Assembly (NCBI GenBank): GCA_947627285.1
Contig: CANQVL010000004.1
Coordinates: 62,001 to 126,000, forward strand
DNA from: an uncultured Oscillospiraceae bacterium
GTDB taxonomy: Bacteria; Bacillota; Clostridia; Oscillospirales; Oscillospiraceae
Direction of reading: 5' to 3'
Length of the DNA stretch: 64,000 nt
Below are positions 32,250 to 39,699 of the stretch, piece after piece. The translations under genes were made by a program, and so were the position numbers. The notes under the pieces are model-generated. The model saw only the letters and a program-made list of their open reading frames with translations, was not told the DNA's origin and did no database searches. Position 1 is the stretch's first letter. Each line of letters begins with the position of its first letter.

Positions 32250-32612
32250 GTAAGTCTGCGTCGTCGGGGAAGTCGCTTAACCTCGCCTCCGCGCAAGCGC
32301 GAAGGCTCACTCGCCGACTTCGCTCGTCCTTCCCCCACGCAAGCTCCGCTTGTGTGGGGACCCCTTTTTTGCGCGCGTTACGACACGCTCCCCGGGGTTT
32401 CTCCACATAGGGGGTCCGCAGACCCCCTGTGTGGTCGTTTTTAAAAGGGGATTGTCAAGGGGGAAAATCGAAATCCCCCTTGACCCGGTTTTCTCCTCTT
32501 TGTTACTTTCTTCCTCTTTTGACGGGTCAAAAGAGGAGAAAGAAAGTCCCTCCGCCATTTAATGGCGGAATCATTATAAAGAGCCCAGCGGCTTCGGAGC
32601 GTCAAACGGCAA
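32250..32612 (-). repeat. Family C repeat block
   Basis: No gene. On the minus strand the block starts GACGCTCCGAAGCCGC, has the hairpin CTTTCTCCTCTTTTGAC / GTCAAAAGAGGA(A)GAAAG (32506-32546), a palindrome GTCAAGGGGG...CCCCCTTGAC (32454-32484), and another palindrome CCACATAGGGGGTC-CGCA-GACCCCCTGTGTGG (32403-32434, written by arms). The core is the inverted counterpart of 35380-35545. Confidence 0.75.
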
Positions 32613-32619
32613 TTTTTAT

Positions 32620-33369
32620 CTATATTAAAACCAATACAGCAACCCCACAGAGCTCGCCGAAGGTCAGGGCATAGCCGGAGATGTCGCCGGACATGCCGTC
32701 AAGGGAGCGGAAGGCGCGGCGGGCGTGGTGGATATAGCCAAGAGCCACCGCCGAGAGCGACAGCCCCGCAAGTCCCGAGAGGACAAAGCCCGCCGCCAGC
32801 TCCAGGGCGAGAAGCGCGGACAGCGCGGCGGCGTGGGATTTTTTCACGCCCCGGCGGTACGCGCCGGAATATTCGCTCACCGCCATGGGGCGCAGTACCG
32901 TCACCGCCAGCGCCGAAATGGTGCGGGAGACGGTGGGGATTAGCGCCAGAACAACAAGGTCCGTGTCCTCACCCGCCGAGGCGAATAGGGCGAACTGCGC
33001 CATTATGAGAAGCGCGCCCGCCAGGACCGCGAAGGAGCCCACGTTGGGGTCCTTCAGTATCCTGCGGCGCTCCTCCGGCTCGCGCCAGGATCTCAGGGCG
33101 TCGGTTACGTCCATGTAGCCGTCAAAGTGTATGCCGCCGGTTACGAGGAAGGGGTAGGCGCAGAGTATGGCGGCGCGGACAGGTCCCGGAAGGGCTGAGA
33201 GCCCCAGAAGATACGCCAAAAGCGACCAGACGGCGCCGATAAAAAGCCCCACCAGGGGCAGAAAAAGCGTCATCACCGGCCTGGCGTCCTCGTCCCATAT
33301 CTTCCCCGGCACGGGTATGGCGGTGAACATGGAAAAGCACATCAAAAGCGCGTGAAAGAGTTTTTTCAA
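32620..33369 (-). CDS. cobS: Adenosylcobinamide-GDP ribazoletransferase (cobalamin synthase)
   Basis: 249 residues, integral membrane protein. MCFSMFTAIPVPGKIWDED at the start and TGGIHFDGYMDVTDAL (with the acidic Mg-binding residues) are CobS signatures. Joins alpha-ribazole to adenosylcobinamide-GDP. Overlaps cobU by 4 bp. Confidence 0.95.
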   Translation of the reverse strand: MKKLFHALLMCFSMFTAIPVPGKIWDEDARPVMTLFLPLVGLFIGAVWSLLAYLLGLSALPGPVRAAILCAYPFLVTGGIHFDGYMDVTDALRSWREPEERRRILKDPNVGSFAVLAGALLIMAQFALFASAGEDTDLVVLALIPTVSRTISALAVTVLRPMAVSEYSGAYRRGVKKSHAAALSALLALELAAGFVLSGLAGLSLSAVALGYIHHARRAFRSLDGMSGDISGYALTFGELCGVAVLVLI

Positions 33370-33908
33370 AAAAGCCGTTCCCCCTTGTGGACCGTGACGA
33401 GCCCGGCGGTGAGCTCAAAAACGGCGTCGCATTTTTCGGCGAGCGCCCTGTCTATCCGCGCCAGGTCACGGCGGTATTTTTCTGTGAAGCTGTCGTAGCG
33501 GCGGGCGTCGGAGTAGATGTAATCGGAGACGAAGACGGCGTTTTCGGCGCGGTCCGCGATCTCAAGAAGGCCGCGGATACACCGCTCCGCCGCCTGTGGG
33601 TCCGCGTCAACGGCGCCGTCGGGGTACATTTCGTTGAGCAAAAGCGCCGTGACGCTGTCCACGAGGAAGGAGGCGTTGGGCGGCGCGAGCTCAAGACAGC
33701 GCTGTACCTTCCTGCCCAGCTCCAACGTCACAAAGCCCATGCCCTCCCGGCCCGCGACGTGGCGCGCCACGCGCGCCCGGTCCTCGCCGTCGCAGGGGAT
33801 CATGGTGGCGACGTAGTAAAGCGGTCCGCCGTGGGAGAGCTTTACCGCCGCCTCCTGCGCCAGATTGGATTTTCCGCTTTTACTTCCGCCGGAGACGAAG
33901 ACGTTCAT
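33366..33908 (-). CDS. cobU: Adenosylcobinamide kinase / adenosylcobinamide-phosphate guanylyltransferase
   Basis: 180 residues, full length. Walker A FVSGGSKSGKSNLAQ (near 4-18), YYVATMIPCDGEDRARVARH in the region of the guanylylated His, and a CobU-type ending ELTAGLVTVHKG. Transfers GMP to adenosylcobinamide phosphate. Sits between cobT and cobS with 4-bp overlaps. Confidence 0.93.
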   Translation of the reverse strand: MNVFVSGGSKSGKSNLAQEAAVKLSHGGPLYYVATMIPCDGEDRARVARHVAGREGMGFVTLELGRKVQRCLELAPPNASFLVDSVTALLLNEMYPDGAVDADPQAAERCIRGLLEIADRAENAVFVSDYIYSDARRYDSFTEKYRRDLARIDRALAEKCDAVFELTAGLVTVHKGERLF

Positions 33909-35002
33909 TTGCCGTCCGCCCCCTTGCGTATGGGCTCCAGATACCCGTCGTCGATCTCCGCCTCCTCAAAGGTCGCCATATCGCGCATGACGGCGCAGGC
34001 GGCGTCCAGGATCATCATGGCTATGGGGCAGCCGCTGCCCTCGCCCAGGCGCATACGCAGGTCGAAAAGGGGCTCAAGCCCCAGGCAGTCCATCGCCGCC
34101 CTGTAACCCGGCTCCACGGAGGCGTGGGAGGGGATGAGGAAAGCGCGGACATTCGGGCAGAGCCTTACGGCGCACAGGGCGGCGACGGCGGAGATAAAGC
34201 CGTCGATGACCGCAGGGACGCGCCGCGAGGCGGACATTATGAAAGCGCCGGTCATGGCGCACAGGTCAAAGCCGCCCACCTTTGAAAGGACGTCCACCGG
34301 GTCATGAGGGTCCGGGCGGTTGAGGGAGAGGGCGGCGTTTATCGCCTTGAGCTTTTTTGAAAGCCCCTCGTCCGTGAGCCCGCCGCCGCGCCCGGTTATC
34401 TCCGCCGGGTTTTTTCCCGTGAGGGCGGAGAGGACGGTGGAGGAGGTGGTGGTGTTGCCTATGCCCATCTCACCGACGCCGACGGCGCGCGCCCCCGCGT
34501 CTATGGCTTTCGCGGCGAGCTCCGCGCCCGTTAGGATCGCCTTTACCGCGTCGCCCCGGTCCATGGCGGGACCCGCGGCGATGTTTTTTGTGCCGTGGGC
34601 GATTTTCTTATGTATCACGGCGGGGTCGGATATGCGGGCGTTCACGCCCACGTCGCAGACGTACACCTCCACGCCAAACTGCCGCGCCAGCACGGAGGCG
34701 CCGGTTTTGCCTCGGGTGAGGTTCACCGTCTGGGCGGCGGTGACCGACTGCGGCGCCACGGAGACGCCCTCCTCCACCACGCCGTTGTCGGCGCAGAAGA
34801 CAAGCAGCGCCTTGCCGGTGATGGTATTTATGACACTGCCGGTGATGCCCGCCAGCTGAATTGACAGCTCCTCAAGCCGCCCCAGACTGCCCGGGGGCTT
34901 GGCGAGCATACCCTGGCGGCGGGCGGCGGACTCCATGGCGGAGGCGTCAGGTCCCGCGACGGCATTTATGAGCCGGCGAAGCTCCGGTTCATCATTCGTC
35001 AT
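33905..35002 (-). CDS. cobT: Nicotinate-nucleotide-dimethylbenzimidazole phosphoribosyltransferase
   Basis: 365 residues. LAKPPGSLGRLEELSIQLAG, VGEMGIGNTTTSS and LCAVRLCPNV-type segments are diagnostic, with the catalytic Glu in the final EGSGCP region. Activates the lower-ligand base. ATG at 35002 (MTNDEPEL) is favoured, as the longer frame is Arg-rich. Its first codons overlap the small gene upstream by 11 bp. Confidence 0.93.
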   Translation of the reverse strand: MTNDEPELRRLINAVAGPDASAMESAARRQGMLAKPPGSLGRLEELSIQLAGITGSVINTITGKALLVFCADNGVVEEGVSVAPQSVTAAQTVNLTRGKTGASVLARQFGVEVYVCDVGVNARISDPAVIHKKIAHGTKNIAAGPAMDRGDAVKAILTGAELAAKAIDAGARAVGVGEMGIGNTTTSSTVLSALTGKNPAEITGRGGGLTDEGLSKKLKAINAALSLNRPDPHDPVDVLSKVGGFDLCAMTGAFIMSASRRVPAVIDGFISAVAALCAVRLCPNVRAFLIPSHASVEPGYRAAMDCLGLEPLFDLRMRLGEGSGCPIAMMILDAACAVMRDMATFEEAEIDDGYLEPIRKGADGK

Positions 35003-35279
35003 GCTGTTCACCCGCCTTTTTTGCCGCCCGCGCCCTGTGCCGCGCCCGGCGGCGCTTCTCCCGGTTTTTCTCAAGCCGGTCCTCGCTCCGGGGCTCCTTG
35101 AGCCCCGCCTCCTCCAGCGCCCGGGGCCAGGGGCCCAGGAACGCCTTTATCGCCACCACCTGCGCGTCGTCAAAGTCCGACCGCTGGGGGAGGCGGCTCA
35201 GCCCCCGGGAGAGAAGCTCCGCGTGCTTGGAGCTCAAAAGTTGGAGGCAGGATTCCTTTGTGTATTTTACATCGGGCAT
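34992..35279 (-). CDS. Small basic protein of unknown function upstream of cobT
   Basis: 95 residues, not recognised with certainty. The N-terminal two-thirds look helical (CLQLLSSKHAELLSRGLSRL, then FDDAQVVAIKAFLGPWPRAL, EEAGLKEP); the last 30 residues are Arg/Lys/Glu-rich and probably disordered or nucleic-acid binding. First gene of the 95aa-cobT-cobU-cobS run, overlapping cobT by 11 bp, so it is co-translated with B12 genes. GGAGGCGCC-type RBS precedes the ATG. Confidence 0.7.
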   Translation of the reverse strand: MPDVKYTKESCLQLLSSKHAELLSRGLSRLPQRSDFDDAQVVAIKAFLGPWPRALEEAGLKEPRSEDRLEKNREKRRRARHRARAAKKAGEQHDE

Positions 35280-35359
35280 ATTTGGGCGCCTCCGTGGTAA
35301 TGTGTTGGTAACGGTATTTTAACACATTTGTATGTCTGTTGCAAGCACTGAACCTGCGG

Positions 35360-35550
35360 GGCTTTTTATAATGATTCCGCCATTATATGGCGCCGACGCT
35401 CCGAAGCCGCCGGGCTTTTTATAATGAGTCCGCCATTATAGGCGGAGGGATTTACTTTCTCCTCTTTTGACCCGTCAAAAGAGGAGAAAGTAACAAAGAG
35501 GAGAAAAACGTCCAGGGAGGGATGATGTCATCCCTCCCTGGACCCTTGTT
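35360..35550 (+). repeat. Family C core repeat
   Basis: TTTATAATGA(G/T)TCCGCCATTA occurs twice in tandem (35368 and 35417), with GACGCTCCGAAGCCGCCGGG between. Then the hairpin CTTTCTCCTCTTTTGAC-CC-GTCAAAAGAGGAGAAAG (35455-35490, given as arms) and the palindrome GTCCAGGGAGGGATGA / TCATCCCTCCCTGGAC (35510-35543). It is the mirror copy of 32440-32612, but with a different terminal palindrome. Confidence 0.8.
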
Positions 35551-36475
35551 GGGGACGGCAGAAGCTTTTGCGCCCTGCTGTGTAGTCTCGCGTCGGCTCA
35601 CGCGGGCTGAAGCTTCACCGCACGGGCAGAAGATACGGCGCGCGGGTTCAAGAACTGAATTGCACAGTCTCCGAAATCACTAAGCCGCTTAACGCGGGCG
35701 GTTGATGGGATGCCCTGCCCTTTAATTTCGCCGCGCTTTGTGGGCGGTTGTCGGGCAGAATGTTCAGTGTTGCTCCTACACAACGTGTGCTGCCGCGTCT
35801 GTTTTTTTCGCCCTGCTTCTATTTACGCGCCCTCGGCTTTGCCTTTGGGCGCTGGCGGTCAGTAATCGGCAGGTTCCAATCGCGGCGCAAGCTGCACCGC
35901 TTTGGGGGCGGCAGAAGCTTTTGCGCCCTGCCGTGTAGTCTCACGACGGCTCACGCGGGCTGAAGCTTCACCGCACGGGCAGGAGGGACGGCGCACGGGT
36001 TCCCAAAACTGAATTGCACAGTCTCCGAAACCGCTTAACCGCTTAACGTGGTCGGGTGTTGGGACGCCCTGCTCCTTAATTGCGCCGCGCTTTGTGGGCG
36101 GTTGTCGGGCAGAATGTTTCAGTGTTGCTCCTACACAACGTGTGCTGCCGCGTCTGTTTTTTTACGCCCTGCTTCTACTTCCGCGCCCTCGGCTTCGCCT
36201 TTGGGCGCTGGCGGTCAGTAATCGGCAGGTTCCAATCGCGGCGCAAGCTGCACCGATTTGGGGTTGGCAGAAGCTTTTGCGCCCTGCCGTGTAGTCTCGC
36301 GTCGGCTCACGCGGGCTGAAACTTCTCCGCACGGGCAGGAGGGACGGCGCGCGGGTTCAAATACTGAATTGCACAGCCTCCGAACTCGCTTAGCCGCTTA
36401 ACGTGTCGGTTGTCAGGACGCCATGCACTTCAACATCGCCGCGTTTTGGCTCTAAAATCGGGCAAAGCCCTCGGC
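35551..36475 (+). repeat. 355-bp tandem repeat, about 2.6 copies
   Basis: Units begin at about 35551, 35905 and 36260 (CAGAAGCTTTTGCGCCCTGC at 35559, 35912 and 36268), giving periods of 353 and 356 bp. The third unit is cut off near 36475. The unit contains CTGAATTGCACAG(T/C)CTCCGAA and a T-rich part. Reading frames inside it repeat with the unit and are not supported as genes. This 1.4-kb gene-free stretch between the 95-residue gene and prfB is therefore all repeats. Confidence 0.85.
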
Positions 36476-36507
36476 GCTTCTGCTACGCTGTGTTTACAGC
36501 TCTTTTT

Positions 36508-36691
36508 TAAATATTTTTCCGGCGGCATGTACGTCGGAAAAATCACCTTTTGTCGCGCAAGTGTGTGACCCTTCGGGTCACGCGCGCCGCGCGACAGCAG
36601 GAAAGCCCTCGCGAAAGGTCCGCAGACCTTTCGCGAGGGCTTTCCGCACGTATCCCCTTTAATAAAAACGGGCAAAGCCCGTTTTTATTAA
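36508..36691 (-). repeat. Family A structured repeat, copy 2
   Basis: Read from prfB: E hairpin AATAAAAACGGGC / GCCCGTTTTTATT starting 4 bp after the prfB stop, linker, variable palindrome GGAAAGCCCTCGCGAAAGGTC (36600-36620), loop CGCA, exact reverse arm 36625-36645; module B stem GTCGCGC...GCGCGAC holding TGACCCTTCGGGTCA; module A TTTTTCCGGCGGCATGTACG. E probably terminates prfB. Confidence 0.82.
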
Positions 36692-36694
36692 GCC

Positions 36695-37798
36695 TTAAGC
36701 TTTCATTGCCAAATACGCGTTTATGAAGCCGTCGATGTCGCCGTCCATGACGGCGTTGATGTTGCCGTTTTTAAACTCCGTGCGCTCGTCTCTCGCCAGG
36801 GTGTAGGGCATGAAGATGTAGCTGCGGATGGCGGAGCCGAAGTCGATCTTCATCTGGACGCCCTTGATGTCGCTGATCTTCTCCAGGTGCTCACGCTCCT
36901 TGATCTCCGCCAGCTTTGCCCGGAGCATCTCCTTGCAGTTTTCTAGGTTCTGGAAGTGGCTGCGCTCCACCTGGCTGGAGACGACGATGCCGGTGGGCAG
37001 GTGGGTGAGGCGGACGGCGGAGCTTGTCTTGTTGACCTTCTGTCCGCCGGCGCCGGAGGAGCGATAGACGTCCATTTTGATGTCCTCGTCGCGAAGCTCG
37101 ATCTCGCCGGTGTCGGTTATCTCCGGCATGACCTCCACGGCGGCGAAGCTGGTCTGGCGGCGTCCGGAGGCGTCAAAGGGGGAGATGCGCACCAGGCGGT
37201 GGACGCCGTTCTCGCTTTTCAAAAAGCCGTAGGCGTTGTCGCCCTCGATCTTGATGGTGGCGGACTTGATGCCCGCCTCGTCGCCGTCCTGGTAGTCCAG
37301 GATGGTGTACTTGTAGCCGTGGCGCTCCGCCCAGCGTGTGTACATGCGGTAGAGCATACTTGCCCAGTCCTGCGCCTCGGTGCCGCCGGCGCCGGGGTGG
37401 AAGCTGAGGATGGCGTTGGCGCTGTCGTACTCGCCGGAGAGCATGGTGGAAAGGTGCGTTGTCTCCAGGTCGTTGACAAATGCGTCGTACTCGCCCTCCA
37501 GCTCGGGAAGGAGGGATATGTCGTCCTCCTCGATTGCCATTTCGCACAGCGTGGCAAGGTCGTCGTAGCGGCTCTCCAGCTTTTCAAAGCTCTCGCGCCT
37601 GTTTTTCAGCTGCTTTAGGCGCTGAAGGACCTTCTGGGAGTTTTTCTGGTCGTTCCAGAAGCCCTCCGCCTCGCTTTCCGCCTGGAGGCGGTCGATCTCG
37701 GCGGAGACCTCGTCAAGCTTCATCGCCTGCCTGATGGTTTCGAGCTTGGGCTTTAAGCCGCCTATTTTTGTCTTATAATCCTCGTACTCAACTATCAT
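36695..37798 (-). CDS. prfB: Peptide chain release factor 2
   Basis: 367 residues. SPF anticodon-like tripeptide at 206-208 (RISPFDAS) marks RF2, reading UGA and UAA; the GGQ motif is at 251-253 (SSGAGGQKVNKTSS). The start is ATG 37798. The usual in-frame CUU-UGA-C programmed frameshift was looked for upstream and not found; instead a separate 33-codon frame ends 5 bp before this ATG. Confidence 0.96.
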   Translation of the reverse strand: MIVEYEDYKTKIGGLKPKLETIRQAMKLDEVSAEIDRLQAESEAEGFWNDQKNSQKVLQRLKQLKNRRESFEKLESRYDDLATLCEMAIEEDDISLLPELEGEYDAFVNDLETTHLSTMLSGEYDSANAILSFHPGAGGTEAQDWASMLYRMYTRWAERHGYKYTILDYQDGDEAGIKSATIKIEGDNAYGFLKSENGVHRLVRISPFDASGRRQTSFAAVEVMPEITDTGEIELRDEDIKMDVYRSSGAGGQKVNKTSSAVRLTHLPTGIVVSSQVERSHFQNLENCKEMLRAKLAEIKEREHLEKISDIKGVQMKIDFGSAIRSYIFMPYTLARDERTEFKNGNINAVMDGDIDGFINAYLAMKA

Positions 37799-37803
37799 GT
37801 TAT

Positions 37804-37905
37804 TCAGTCCTTCGTAAATCTTTCGGAATGCCTTGGCTCTTTGTCGCCAAAGATAAGCTCGTCAATATCCGGCTTGGGCGCCGGTTTTTCGCCTTTATCC
37901 AGCAT
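37804..37905 (-). CDS. Possible small protein upstream of prfB
   Basis: 33 codons from ATG 37905, with AAGGGGG about 7 bp ahead, to TGA at 37804. Sequence starts MLDKGEKPAPKPDIDELIFG. It stops 5 bp before prfB in another frame, so translational coupling is possible. A shift to the prfB frame would be -1, not the +1 known for RF2. No family is recognised; it could be a leader peptide or chance. Confidence 0.4.
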   Translation of the reverse strand: MLDKGEKPAPKPDIDELIFGDKEPRHSERFTKD

Positions 37906-37976
37906 ATCTCTACCCCCTTGGAAATAAAATACATATCATTATATGCGGGGGCGGGATATTTTATTACATTTTTTCG

Positions 37977-38816
37977 TCATCGGGCAAGGGTCACGGAGAC
38001 GACCTCGGGGTTGTTAAAAAGTCTTGGGACCATGTGGGAGCCGGTGAGACCTCGGGAGACGAGCATTTGGGTGCCGCCCTGAGTGTAGATCCCGGCGGTC
38101 CAGGTGGGGAACCAGCCCTGACCCGGTGCGAACAGGCCGTCGGTGAAGGGGAGGCGTATGAGCCCGCCGTGGGCGTGACCGCACAGGACGGCGTCGACGC
38201 CCAGCTCCGACCACATTTCAAGCCCGTCGTCCCGGTGGGCGAGCATGAGGACGTATTTTCCGGGCTGTTGGGCCCTGATCTCCTCCACAAGCTCCGCCGG
38301 AGACTTCTGGTCGCGAAGGCCGTTGGGGTCGTCAACGCCGGCTATTACTATGGTGTCGCCGTTCCTGCCGTAGACGGTGTACTCGTTTCTCAGGATGGTG
38401 ACGCCGTACTCCTCCAGTATTTTAAAGAGCTCCCGCGCCCAGCCGGACGCCCACTCGTGGTTGCCGGAGACGAAATAGACGGGGGCGATGGAGGTGAGTC
38501 CCTCCATGAGCTCCCGGACGTAGGGCTCCTGCTCCGCCCGCTCGCCGTCCACCATGTCGCCGGTGACGCATATGAGCTCCGGCGACGCGGCCCTCACCGC
38601 CTCCAGGAGCTCCGAATTGCCGTCGCCGAAGCGTTTGGCGTGCAGGTCCGAGAGGTGGACTATGCGCATACCCTCAAAGCCTTGGGGCAGGTTTGAGTTT
38701 CCCAGGGTGAACCCGTCGGTGACCAGGCGGGTGTTGCTGTCGTAGATGAGGAGGGCGAGGATGAGCATAAGCGTCAGGAGAATGAGCGGGCCCTTGCGAC
38801 GTTTTCTGCGCTTCAT
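37977..38816 (-). CDS. Membrane-anchored metallophosphoesterase (YkuE-like)
   Basis: 279 residues. One N-terminal membrane helix (ILLTLMLILALLIY) after a KRRKRRK cytoplasmic tail, then a calcineurin-like domain: VHLSDLHAKRFG, VTGDMVDGE, SGNHEWASG, LAHRDD and LCGHAHGGLI give the two-metal site. The catalytic domain should be extracytoplasmic. YkuE-type enzymes hydrolyse phosphoesters such as UDP-sugar or lipid headgroups; the substrate is open. Confidence 0.88.
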   Translation of the reverse strand: MKRRKRRKGPLILLTLMLILALLIYDSNTRLVTDGFTLGNSNLPQGFEGMRIVHLSDLHAKRFGDGNSELLEAVRAASPELICVTGDMVDGERAEQEPYVRELMEGLTSIAPVYFVSGNHEWASGWARELFKILEEYGVTILRNEYTVYGRNGDTIVIAGVDDPNGLRDQKSPAELVEEIRAQQPGKYVLMLAHRDDGLEMWSELGVDAVLCGHAHGGLIRLPFTDGLFAPGQGWFPTWTAGIYTQGGTQMLVSRGLTGSHMVPRLFNNPEVVSVTLAR

Positions 38817-38826
38817 GTGGGGTACG

Positions 38827-39606
38827 CTATGCCTCCTTGTCCCTTACGTAGGGGTGCTTCACGTTGGGGTCCGCCGTCTGGCGGAAGTCCACCTCGAAGC
38901 GGTCGATGGATTTTATCATGGCGCTCAGGGATTTGAAGCCGTAGTTGCGCACGTCGAAATCCGGCTTTTTCTTCATGATGAGGTTGCCGAGCTCGCCCAT
39001 GTACACCGCGTCCTCCCCCTCGGTGAGGTCCGCCACGGACTGGGCGATGAGGCGGATTACGGATTTGGGAAGACGTCCGCTGTCGTCACGGGAGGTCTGC
39101 TTGCGCCTGTCCTTTGGCTGGGGCGCCTCCTCAACCTGGACCGTCTCGCCGGGCTGCTTGATGTTTTCGATGTATATGAATTTGTCGCAGGCGGCTATGA
39201 AGGGACCGGGGGTCTTGCGCTCGCCGATGCCGAAGACGGTCATGCCGGCCTCCCTGAGGCGTATGGCGAGGCGCGTGAAGTCGGAATCGGAGCTGACAAG
39301 CACGAAGCCGTCAACCTTTTCGGTGTAGAGAATGTCCATGGCGTCGATTATCATCGCCGAGTCCGTGGAGTTTTTGCCGGTGGTGTAGCTGTACTGCTGA
39401 ATGGGCGTCACGGCGTTTTCCAGAAGGGACATCTTCCAGCCCTGGATATGCGGACCTGTCCAGTCGCCGTAGATACGCTTGATCGTGGGGGTGCCGTAGA
39501 TGGCGACCTCCTGCATTATCCCCGCCAGGGTGCCGCGTGGGACGTTATCGGCGTCTATGAGCACCGCGAGGCGCTTATTTGAAATGTTATCGGGAAGGAT
39601 TGGCAA
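38827..39606 (-). CDS. NYN-domain ribonuclease-like protein with OST-HTH/LOTUS domain
   Basis: 259 residues. N-terminal NYN (PIN-like) fold: LAVLIDADNVPRG, KNSTDSAMIIDAMDIL and VLVSSDSDFTRLAIRLREAG carry the acidic residues. After a basic linker (PKDRRKQTSRDD), the last 80 residues (SVIRLIAQSVADLTEG, then FKSLSAMIKSIDRFEV) match the OST-HTH/LOTUS RNA-binding winged helix. Family members are thought to bind or cut RNA. Adjacent to the phosphoesterase by 10 bp. Confidence 0.87.
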   Translation of the reverse strand: MPILPDNISNKRLAVLIDADNVPRGTLAGIMQEVAIYGTPTIKRIYGDWTGPHIQGWKMSLLENAVTPIQQYSYTTGKNSTDSAMIIDAMDILYTEKVDGFVLVSSDSDFTRLAIRLREAGMTVFGIGERKTPGPFIAACDKFIYIENIKQPGETVQVEEAPQPKDRRKQTSRDDSGRLPKSVIRLIAQSVADLTEGEDAVYMGELGNLIMKKKPDFDVRNYGFKSLSAMIKSIDRFEVDFRQTADPNVKHPYVRDKEA

Positions 39607-39699
39607 GCCGTCCCACTCCTTTGCAATAGGGTAAAGGCAGTCAATTAGGGTTATTGTAACACAAGAGGGAGATTAAATCAACCCCGAAATCGGGTGGGG

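Noticed and set aside
35738..36319. Two similar frames of 60-79 codons in the tandem repeat
   Set aside because: They repeat with the 355-bp unit, lack RBS, are Cys/Phe/Arg-rich without family resemblance, and are interrupted in the other copies.
35551..36475. CRISPR array
   Set aside because: The units are 355 bp and nearly alike over their whole length; there are no short repeats with unique spacers and no cas genes.
37798..37905. Programmed +1 frameshift in prfB
   Set aside because: No CUU-UGA-C slip site was found, and the upstream small frame is in the -1 register relative to prfB.
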